Shown here in pieces: positions 1-6,234 of a stretch of 8,410 nt of DNA (positions within the stretch are counted from its first letter, which is position 1; each line of letters starts with the position of its first letter). The stretch is from Spirochaetota bacterium (GTDB lineage: Bacteria; Spirochaetota; Spirochaetia; Treponematales; UBA12059): positions 1 to 8,410 of the forward strand of contig JAKQNL010000204.1 in the NCBI GenBank assembly GCA_029565815.1. The letters are read 5' to 3'. The notes under the pieces were generated by a model. The model was not told where the DNA came from, ran no database searches, and worked only from the letters and a program-made list of their open reading frames with translations. Position numbers and translations under genes: made by a program.

Positions 1-833
1 TAGCGGGCGGCATAGTCGCGTGCAAAAGCGCATGCGTTCACAAGCGACAGCTGAGGCGTTCTGCCGGCTAAAAACTGGCGGATGCGGTCTGCCATAACCG
101 CAAGCCTGTCCACTTCATCCTCGATGATGGACAAACCGGCCAGATCCGCGTTGTCGCGCTTTCTAAGCACCCCGCACTGGATGCGAACTATTCCTAACGG
201 GTTTTTTATCTCGTGCGCTATGGTCCTGGCAGCCTGCCCAAGCTGCAGCAACTCCCGGTCGCGCTCGTCACGCTCCCGGGATTTTTCATAACGCCGGTAC
301 AAAATCATGGAAAACGAAAACAGCCCTGCTATCGCTGCACTTGCAAATCCGGCTAACAACAGGATAGCCAGCCGCTGTCGCCTGAGGGGAAGCGCATCCA
401 CCGCAATCCAGGCAAGGGCCGGAGCAGTGCTGTCACGCGGGCGCATCATGGAACCCATGCCCCGAGCCGGATTAAGCCTACCCAGGATGCTCAGCATGCT
501 AACAGCATCTTGTGCAAAACGCATACCGTATCGCTTTTGCGCATCCTGTGGATCCACCGTTTCCGGAGCCGTTCCAAAACGGTATAGAGCAGAGCCGGAT
601 GCGCTGTACAGACCAAAACCAAGTAGGCTTTCCAGCTCTTCCGGCGCTAGGGGACCACCGCGCCATAGCTCGGCCAGCGCACTGAGGGTACGGTGCATGC
701 GGTACTCTAGCGCTAGCGCGCGCGTGCTCTTCTCCCTGTCGGCCATCATCCACAGGGTGCCTGTTAACAGGGCGCATACCAAGCCAAGGATGAGCGGGAC
801 TATGATGCGCTGTAGGCTTCTATACCTGGTCAT
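1..833 (-). CDS. Membrane sensor histidine kinase, N-terminal part (3' end beyond window)
   Basis: Two-component sensor kinase that would autophosphorylate on a histidine and pass the phosphate to a response regulator not in the window. Reading the minus strand from the ATG at 833-831 gives 277 codons without a stop to the window edge. Residues 10-30 and 155-179 are hydrophobic membrane segments, enclosing an extracytoplasmic sensor region of about 125 residues with no domain I recognise. After a short charged helix comes a HisKA H-box, AHEIKNPLG, with phosphoacceptor His207 and the ExxN residues (Glu208, Asn211) used for kinase/phosphatase chemistry. Only about 27 residues separate the second membrane segment from His207, so there is no room for a HAMP domain. 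The ATPase domain lies off the window. The H-box resembles the AtoS/NtrB-type group, but I do not assign a symbol. There is no Shine-Dalgarno sequence before this ATG. The gene is divergent from the TPR gene. Confidence 0.88.
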   Translation of the reverse strand, partial: MTRYRSLQRIIVPLILGLVCALLTGTLWMMADREKSTRALALEYRMHRTLSALAELWRGGPLAPEELESLLGFGLYSASGSALYRFGTAPETVDPQDAQKRYGMRFAQDAVSMLSILGRLNPARGMGSMMRPRDSTAPALAWIAVDALPLRRQRLAILLLAGFASAAIAGLFSFSMILYRRYEKSRERDERDRELLQLGQAARTIAHEIKNPLGIVRIQCGVLRKRDNADLAGLSIIEDEVDRLAVMADRIRQFLAGRTPQLSLVNACAFARDYAAR

Positions 834-839
834 GCAGGT

Positions 840-845
840 AGTGTA
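840..845 (-). promoter_or_regulatory. Candidate -10 element (TACACT) of the histidine kinase gene
   Basis: TACACT on the minus strand ends 6 bases before the kinase ATG (spacer ACCTGC), so transcription would begin at or within a base or two of the start codon. I see no convincing -35 hexamer at 16-18 bases upstream, so this half of the divergent pair is the weaker. It gains support from the identical hexamer at the identical distance before the divergent TPR gene. Confidence 0.4.
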
Positions 846-871
846 AACCAAAAAACAAAATCAGGCACGCG

Positions 872-900
872 TTGTCGAATAGCACAGCCTAGGGTACACT
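872..900 (+). promoter_or_regulatory. Candidate sigma-70 promoter of the TPR gene, near-leaderless
   Basis: TTGTCG (872-877), a 17-base spacer and TACACT (895-900) make a plausible housekeeping promoter. The -10 ends 6 bases before the ATG at 907, which puts the expected transcription start on or next to the start codon. No purine-rich ribosome binding site precedes the ATG. A stop codon in this frame at 880-882, with no ATG, GTG or TTG after it, rules out a longer protein. Confidence 0.5.
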
Positions 901-906
901 AGCTTA

Positions 907-2832
907 ATGAGCCCAAAGGACGTATACGGAAAGCTTTTCAAACAAGCCTTGGATAAAGGACGCGAGCGCGACTACGTAAAGGCATCCGACATCCTTACCC
1001 GCCTGGTTGCAGAAAGCGACGACTATCCGGAAGCCTGGCTGTATCTTGGCCGCGCAAGCCATGCACTGGGACACACGGGCAAAGCGGTTGCGGCTTTTGC
1101 CGAGTACCTGGCCAGAAAGCCGGAAGACGGAGCCGGCTGGTTTTTCCTCGGCAGGGAGTACCTTGCCCTTGGCTTGTACCGGGAAGCAGCCAGGGCATTC
1201 CGGGCGGCGAACGAGCACGGACGGGATGGCGCGGAACTGTGGACCTTTACGGGCATAGCGGAACTGAAATGCAGGCGTTTCCGCCGGGCCATAGAATGCC
1301 TGGAACGGGCCATGGGGCTTGCTCCCGATGATCAGCGCATTTTTCGCGCCTATGCAAACGCTTTGTACGTCCAGGCCATCCGTAGCCTTGCCAAAGGAGA
1401 AGCAGAGCTTGCTTCCCAGATGTTCGGCTTTGTAATCCAGAACGGCATGGACGGAGCCGGACCGCGCGCGTATCGGGCAAAAGCCTTCCGGCAACAAGGC
1501 AGATTGGCCGAAGCGCTGTCGGACCTGGAAGCTGCCCGTGCCTTTGAGCCCGATGACCGATCGCTTGCCATGCAGGCATCGGTTCTGTATTTCGCAACCG
1601 GTCGGCCCGATATAGGCATGGCTATCATGGACCAGATGGGTGCTCCCGTACCCGGCGTTCCAGAAGACCGCCTGGACGAAGCAGCTTTGGAACGCTGGCG
1701 GGCCATGCTTGCTTTCCGCGACGGAGACTACCGCCAGGCGCTAACCACAAGCTTAGGGCTTATAAAAAACGGACACAAAGACAGTTCGATACGGGCCTTA
1801 GCCGCGCAGGCAAACTTCGAGCTTGGCCGATACGAAAAAGCCGCCGCCCACTACCGGCTTGCGGTTGCTGCAGACCAGAAATCACCGGACCTGCGCATGG
1901 GACTAGCCGTCTGCCTGTGGGAACTTGGCCAGTGGGACGAAGCCAGAAACGCGGCCAGGGCAGCAGCTCGGCTTGGCGCCCCAGAGGCTGACCACCTGTA
2001 CGTGCAAACCCTGTGCGACGCCCGCACCGGAGAGCCTGCGAACACCATGTTACCCAAGGTGGTATCGCTGTTAAAAACGAGGCCTGGCGACAAGCGCCTC
2101 ATGTTCATACTGGCAGAATGCTATTACAAAACCGGGCGTCCAGACCTGGCTGGTCCTTGGTTCCGCACGCTTAAAGACATGCAGGATGCCGACGAAATGA
2201 CCTATCTGTACCTGGTATCGGTTGCAGAATCGCTTGGAGACGAAAGCGCGGCTATAGCAGCGTGCGCGGAATACCTTGATCGATACCCGGACAACAGCTC
2301 CATACGCAAGGAGTACGTGGACAAGCTGATGAACGCCCGCGCATGGAACGAAGCGGCACAAGCGATAGAAGAAGGCTACGCTTACGGCTTACGCGGCCCG
2401 GGCGCAGAAAGGCTTTTAGCCGTTTGCTACCGAAACGCACGGCGCTGGCGGGAAGCAGCTTCCTCCTACCGATCGCTCTTACAGGCCCAGCCACGCAACG
2501 TGGAGCTCCTCCTAGGCCTGTGCGTGTGCCTGGAGCGCTCAGGTGCCCGGGATATGGCCCTAGCGGTACTGTCGCGCGGGGCTGCGTTCATAGGCAAAAA
2601 GTCCGAGCCATACCTTGCCCTTGGGCGCATGCTGGTACGCGCATCGGACAACGAAGCCGCTGCAAACGCGTTTAACAAGGCAAGCGAACTTGCCCCGGCA
2701 GATCCGCGGCCGTTACGGGAGCTGTCCATGCTGTTTGCAAAAAGCGGGGTTAAGGCTATGGCAGAACGCTTTGCGGAACTGGCAAAAAAGCTTGAATCTC
2801 CCCAAACGCATAAACGTCCAGAAAGAGGTTGA
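907..2832 (+). CDS. TPR-repeat protein, cytoplasmic, function unknown
   Basis: 641-residue protein made almost entirely of tetratricopeptide repeats, which are helical hairpins that usually act as protein-binding scaffolds. Clear 34-residue units with the W/Y-LG...A...A...P pattern include about 40-73, 74-107, 108-141, 186-217, 293-326, 497-530 and 566-599. More degenerate units lie between them, so most of the chain forms one superhelix. There is no signal peptide, membrane segment or catalytic domain, so it is probably cytoplasmic. The C-terminus ends in a short charged tail (about 625-641). The ATG at 907 is the only usable start, although it lacks a Shine-Dalgarno sequence. It is divergent from a sensor kinase across 73 bases, so co-regulation is possible. 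No terminator separates it from the next plus-strand gene, so read-through is likely. The binding partner cannot be inferred from sequence. Confidence 0.9.
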   Translation: MSPKDVYGKLFKQALDKGRERDYVKASDILTRLVAESDDYPEAWLYLGRASHALGHTGKAVAAFAEYLARKPEDGAGWFFLGREYLALGLYREAARAFRAANEHGRDGAELWTFTGIAELKCRRFRRAIECLERAMGLAPDDQRIFRAYANALYVQAIRSLAKGEAELASQMFGFVIQNGMDGAGPRAYRAKAFRQQGRLAEALSDLEAARAFEPDDRSLAMQASVLYFATGRPDIGMAIMDQMGAPVPGVPEDRLDEAALERWRAMLAFRDGDYRQALTTSLGLIKNGHKDSSIRALAAQANFELGRYEKAAAHYRLAVAADQKSPDLRMGLAVCLWELGQWDEARNAARAAARLGAPEADHLYVQTLCDARTGEPANTMLPKVVSLLKTRPGDKRLMFILAECYYKTGRPDLAGPWFRTLKDMQDADEMTYLYLVSVAESLGDESAAIAACAEYLDRYPDNSSIRKEYVDKLMNARAWNEAAQAIEEGYAYGLRGPGAERLLAVCYRNARRWREAASSYRSLLQAQPRNVELLLGLCVCLERSGARDMALAVLSRGAAFIGKKSEPYLALGRMLVRASDNEAAANAFNKASELAPADPRPLRELSMLFAKSGVKAMAERFAELAKKLESPQTHKRPERG

Positions 2833-2849
2833 GCTTCCCGGCTTTCTGG
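2818..2849. repeat. Inverted repeat CCAGAAAG-N16-CTTTCTGG over a promoter
   Basis: Perfect 8-base arms at 2818-2825 and 2842-2849 flank the candidate -35 box and the TPR stop codon. No T-run follows, so it is not an intrinsic terminator. A 24-base centre-to-centre spacing could suit a dimeric regulator, or it could be a weak mRNA hairpin or chance. Confidence 0.35.
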
Positions 2850-2857
2850 CGTATCCT
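2829..2857 (+). promoter_or_regulatory. Candidate sigma-70 promoter of the small unknown gene
   Basis: TTGAGC (2829-2834), a 17-base spacer and TATCCT (2852-2857) match the -35 and -10 consensus at four of six positions each. The -35 overlaps the TGA of the TPR gene. The predicted start is near 2864, leaving about 40 bases of leader before the GTG at 2904. That leader contains the Shine-Dalgarno sequence. Confidence 0.45.
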
Positions 2858-2891
2858 TAGCTGTACCTGTTAGGTTCATATGTCTTTTTCC

Positions 2892-2898
2892 GAGGAGG
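2892..2898 (+). promoter_or_regulatory. Strong ribosome binding site GAGGAGG, deciding a GTG start
   Basis: GAGGAGG lies 5 bases before an in-frame GTG at 2904. The upstream in-frame ATG at 2880 has no comparable site. The motif would also encode Glu-Glu if translation began at 2880, so it could be coincidental, but it is the best initiation signal here. Confidence 0.55.
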
Positions 2899-2903
2899 AT
2901 TTT

Positions 2904-3461
2904 GTGGCAACCAAGGCTATGGATCTGTACGACTCGTACAGCAAGAATATGCTGCCTAAAGAAAACGGCTACATCGTTTCGTCGTTCTTTAGCCCAAACT
3001 CGGCGTATTCCCGCTACGAGGTGGTGTCCTACAACAACGTCAAGGGCATTTTCCCCAACGAAAACGGCCTAACCTTCCAGTCCGACGGCAAAAAGCTCCA
3101 TATACTCATAGAGCCGATGAACTACTCCAAAAAGTCCGAAGAGCCGTATGTGCGCTCCAGCGCCGAGCAGATTCCGCACCGTTTCAGCGAACTGGAACTG
3201 CACACATCCAAGAACCAGACAAAAATTTACTGGGGCAAGATGTCGGTGATGTCATACACGTCCTTCACCATTCTAAAGCCCACTGGCGTGAATTTTTCTT
3301 TTGTGTTCTTCTGGCTGCCGGACATATACGACAGCCTGGCCATGTTCTTCGAGAAAACCTTTAACAAAGAAGCCGGCGTGCCGCTGGCCGACGCAAAAAA
3401 AGTAGCCAAGAGCATAGCGCTTAAAGTCAAAGAAACCATGACCTGGGAGTACAGCTCTTGA
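2904..3461 (+). CDS. Small soluble protein of unknown function
   Basis: I do not recognise this family. From the GTG at 2904 it is 185 residues; from the in-frame ATG at 2880 it would be 193. I prefer GTG because a GAGGAGG site sits 5 bases before it. The protein is rich in aromatic residues and Ser/Asn/Lys, and has no signal peptide or membrane segment. A beta-rich middle contains YVRSSAEQIPHRF and a stretch resembling FSFVFFWLPDIYDSLAMFF, followed by a Lys-rich C-terminal helix (roughly the last 35 residues) ending in WEYSS. The overall look is of a small alpha/beta domain used whole, not a fragment. It lies 71 bases after the TPR gene on the same strand, possibly with its own promoter. It converges on ppdK across a shared terminator. 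Confidence 0.82.
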   Translation: MATKAMDLYDSYSKNMLPKENGYIVSSFFSPNSAYSRYEVVSYNNVKGIFPNENGLTFQSDGKKLHILIEPMNYSKKSEEPYVRSSAEQIPHRFSELELHTSKNQTKIYWGKMSVMSYTSFTILKPTGVNFSFVFFWLPDIYDSLAMFFEKTFNKEAGVPLADAKKVAKSIALKVKETMTWEYSS

Positions 3462-3515
3462 GCCAATTGTACAACTCCTCTGGCTTTTGAAAGAATTTTT
3501 TGAAATAGTTTTTTT

Positions 3516-3566
3516 AACCGTACAAAAAAAGCCGCCGGAAATCCGGCGGCTTTTTTTTGTACGGTT
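3516..3566. terminator. Bidirectional intrinsic terminator between convergent genes
   Basis: The core is a GCCGCCGG stem (3531-3538), loop AAAT, and CCGGCGGC (3543-3550). It has 7 A before it and 8 T after it, so it ends transcription in both directions: the small plus-strand gene from the left and ppdK from the right. The pairing continues beyond the A and T tracts into AACCGTAC/GTACGGTT, making a nearly perfect 51-base inverted repeat with one unpaired T. The remaining stretch 3462-3515 holds only AT-rich sequence and a short TTGTACAA palindrome at 3466-3473. Confidence 0.92.
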
Positions 3567-3580
3567 GGAGAGCAATAAAA

Positions 3581-6220
3581 CTAGGCTTTGCCCATACCCT
3601 GCTCTATCTGGGCTATGGCTAGACAGGCAATGGGCACCGAATACGGCGAGCAGGAAACGTAATCCAAACCGGCTTCCATGCAGAAGCGTATGTTGTCCGG
3701 ATTCGCTCCGTGTTCACCGCACAGGCCAACATTCAAGGTTGGCCTGGTCATACGTCCGCGCCTTGTAGCCATGGATACCAATTCGCGTACCGGCTGCACA
3801 AGCGAAGAGAACGGGTTGCCCTCTATGAGGTCATACAGCGAGTAGTCGGGCATGAAGCTATTAAAGTCGTCCCGGCTAATGCCTATGGTGGTTTGGGTAA
3901 GGTCGTTGGTGCCAAAGCTAAAGAACTCTGCATAGCGGGCTATCTCGCCTGCGGACAGAGCGGCTGCCGGCAACTCTATCATGGTACCGATGTGGTACTG
4001 GATAGCTTTTGCTTTAAGCTCCTTGCGCACTTCTTCTTCTATCTCGACCAAACCACGGTAGGTGCTGCCTTCTATCTTCTTGCCGTACACGATGAGTTTC
4101 AGCTCCGAAGCGTTCATGACGATGGGAACCATGATCTCCGGGCGCACGTCTACCTTTTCCTTCTGGAGCTGGTAGGCAGCCTCAAAGACGGCCTTAGCCT
4201 GCATCGCATAAATTTCCGGATAGCTAACGGCTATACGGCAACCGCGATGGCCAAGCATAGGGTTGAACTCCGAAAGCGCATCCATGCGCGCCCGAACCTC
4301 CGCCTTGGCCGGGGCTTTTCCGCGTTTTACGGTATTGAGGTGGGCCAAGAAGGCTTCAAACTCAAACTCGTTATGGGGAAGGAACTCGTGCAAAGGCGCG
4401 TCCAGGAAACGTATGGTTACTTCCTTGCCGGCCATGGTCTTAAACAGGCCGTAAAAATCCTCGCGCTGCATGGCCTGTAGCTTGTCTAGGGCTTTCTGCC
4501 TTTCGGCCAGGCTGTCGGCCAGTATCATTTCACGGAACACGTTGATGCGCTTGTCGTTGAAGAACATGTGCTCCGTGCGGCATAGGCCTATGCCTTCTGC
4601 GCCGAAAGACAGGGCAAGGGCTGCATCGCGCGGGCTATCCGCGTTCGCGCGCACGTGGAAATGTTTCATGCATTTTTTTACTACCGCGATAAACTCGTAC
4701 AATCCGGATTCGGCCGGATCTGGCTCGATGAGCTTAGCGGCGCCCAGCCATATTTGAGGCTCGCCGTAGTACGGCACATTGACGGTAATAAAATCGCCTT
4801 CGCTGATAGAAAGCGTCCCTATCTGGGCCTTCTTGCCGCGTATCTTCATTTCCGGCTTTACGAGGGATACCTTGCCGTACTGGCGTGCAACAACGGATGC
4901 ATGCGCCGAGTAGCCGCCTTCGCAGGACAAAACGCCCGATGCTACTTCGATGGCTTTTACGTCTTCGGCAAAGGTACTGGTCATGCACAGTATCATGCGC
5001 TTGTCCTGGCCTTTTTGCTGCGCGACCCGATGTGCATCCAAAAGCGCTTCGGTGGAAAAATACACCCGGCCTATGGCAGCCCCCGGAGCTCCGGTAATGC
5101 CTCCCTTGGTGACAGGCAGTTTTTTCACGGAGCTCATATCCACCACGGGGTGCAGTATCTCGTTAAGCCTGGCCGGCTGCACGGAACCCACAACAAACTT
5201 TTCGTCCACCACTTTGCGCTTGTACAGGTCCAGGTACAGCTTGATGTCCGCCTGGGTGCTCTTTGCCATAACCTGCCGTTGCTCGATGAGCCACAGCTTG
5301 TCCTTCTCCACGGTAAAGCGTATCTGGCGGATTTCCTTGTGGTGGTCTTCCAGCGACTGCGCCATGGCTTCCAGCTGTTTCAGGTACTTGGGAGCAATTT
5401 TATCGATGTCGTCGCCTTGGGCTCCGAGCTCGTTAAAGCGCTCCACAAAAAATTCGCCCTGCAGGTGCTTGTCGCCGTTTACCACGTTGCGCGTGTAGAA
5501 CGCGCCGGAACACGATCCCTTGCCGTAATTGCCGTACACCATGGGCTGAACCAGTAAGGCCGTGTCATCGTCGTCCTGATCGTCCATATCCAGCATCACC
5601 GAGATGCGTTTAAGGGCAAGCTCCAGCTGGGTCCACGCGTTGTCGAAAAAACCTTGCGGTAGGCAGTCGCCCAGGGAATCCATGATGGCGGACGCGCTGG
5701 CGCCGGGCTTATCCGAATCCAGTATTGCGCTTGCTTCCCCAATACGGGCCGCTATTTTTTTCAGGTCCTTGTCGCGGCCTTCCAGCTCCGCTATGCGCTC
5801 CTCGATCTTGAGCATGCCTCGGGCAAGGAAGGCAACTTCATGTGCTCCAAATTTTTCGCCCACATACTTGTTGAAGCCGGCAACCGTGCCCTTGGTAAGG
5901 CCAAAGTTGTGCAAGGTAGGATAGTTGGAAATAGCCAGGTTCGGGGATATGACTATCTTAACCAGTAAAGGCTCGGTAGCGTCGCCAAAGCCTTTTTCCG
6001 CTATGGTCTCTATCCGTTTCATAAGCGGCTTTACGGCGCCTACGATATCTTGGTCTGTAAGACGGCTTGCGGCGTCTGAATCTATGATGAAACCGGGCAG
6101 AATGGGAAAGCCAAGTTCGGCAAATTCGTTTGCCTGCCGGCCGCGCTGTCCGAGCTTCTCCCTGTCAATCTGCGGCTTTATGGAGTCTTTCTGGCTGAAA
6201 AAATGCACGTTTGCTTTCAT
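3581..6220 (-). CDS. ppdK: Pyruvate,phosphate dikinase with a degenerate ATP-grasp domain
   Basis: PPDK interconverts pyruvate, ATP and phosphate with PEP, AMP and pyrophosphate, through a histidine that swings between two distant active sites. The 879 residues match the family length (874 in Clostridium symbiosum). Order: ATP-grasp domain about 1-340, phospho-His domain with catalytic His440 in GGYSAHASVVAR, and a C-terminal PEP/pyruvate barrel from about 510. The barrel keeps Arg548 (GLCRTEHMFF), Arg604 (RFLDAPLHEF), Glu749, Asn772-Asp773 (FGTNDLTQ) and Cys834 (CGEHG). The ATP-grasp domain is divergent: by my alignment the C. symbiosum ATP-site residues Lys22, Arg92, Asp321, Glu323 and Gln335 are Arg26, Val90, Gln299, Arg301 and Glu313. 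The PEP half-reaction looks intact, but the ATP half is doubtful. An AAGGAG site lies 6 bases before the ATG. The start is 14 bases after the preceding gene's stop, so the two are co-transcribed. Confidence 0.93.
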   Translation of the reverse strand: MKANVHFFSQKDSIKPQIDREKLGQRGRQANEFAELGFPILPGFIIDSDAASRLTDQDIVGAVKPLMKRIETIAEKGFGDATEPLLVKIVISPNLAISNYPTLHNFGLTKGTVAGFNKYVGEKFGAHEVAFLARGMLKIEERIAELEGRDKDLKKIAARIGEASAILDSDKPGASASAIMDSLGDCLPQGFFDNAWTQLELALKRISVMLDMDDQDDDDTALLVQPMVYGNYGKGSCSGAFYTRNVVNGDKHLQGEFFVERFNELGAQGDDIDKIAPKYLKQLEAMAQSLEDHHKEIRQIRFTVEKDKLWLIEQRQVMAKSTQADIKLYLDLYKRKVVDEKFVVGSVQPARLNEILHPVVDMSSVKKLPVTKGGITGAPGAAIGRVYFSTEALLDAHRVAQQKGQDKRMILCMTSTFAEDVKAIEVASGVLSCEGGYSAHASVVARQYGKVSLVKPEMKIRGKKAQIGTLSISEGDFITVNVPYYGEPQIWLGAAKLIEPDPAESGLYEFIAVVKKCMKHFHVRANADSPRDAALALSFGAEGIGLCRTEHMFFNDKRINVFREMILADSLAERQKALDKLQAMQREDFYGLFKTMAGKEVTIRFLDAPLHEFLPHNEFEFEAFLAHLNTVKRGKAPAKAEVRARMDALSEFNPMLGHRGCRIAVSYPEIYAMQAKAVFEAAYQLQKEKVDVRPEIMVPIVMNASELKLIVYGKKIEGSTYRGLVEIEEEVRKELKAKAIQYHIGTMIELPAAALSAGEIARYAEFFSFGTNDLTQTTIGISRDDFNSFMPDYSLYDLIEGNPFSSLVQPVRELVSMATRRGRMTRPTLNVGLCGEHGANPDNIRFCMEAGLDYVSCSPYSVPIACLAIAQIEQGMGKA

Positions 6221-6234
6221 CTATGACTCCTTGA

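Noticed and set aside
307..846. 179-codon plus-strand open frame at the left end
   Set aside because: It is the mirror of the histidine kinase, whose H-box and membrane helices read clearly on the minus strand; the Arg/Ser-rich translation is typical of a shadow frame.
904..1497. 197-codon minus-strand frame inside the TPR gene
   Set aside because: It is antisense to clear TPR repeats and has no independent coding evidence.
2818..2849. Terminator for the TPR gene
   Set aside because: The 8-base stem has a 16-base loop and no following T-run, so it does not fit an intrinsic terminator.
3710..4480. 256-codon plus-strand open frame opposite the ppdK C-terminus
   Set aside because: It covers catalytic-domain codons of ppdK on the other strand; composition is atypical for a protein and no motif is seen.
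4655..5557. 300-codon plus-strand open frame opposite ppdK
   Set aside because: It lies wholly antisense to well-conserved ppdK sequence, has no ribosome binding site or family match, and reflects codon bias of the opposite strand.
5560..5590. Run of Asp codons in PPDK as a sign of frameshift or repeat expansion
   Set aside because: The frame is intact on both sides and the family aligns through it; it is a short acidic loop (MDDQDDDD) in the divergent ATP-grasp domain.
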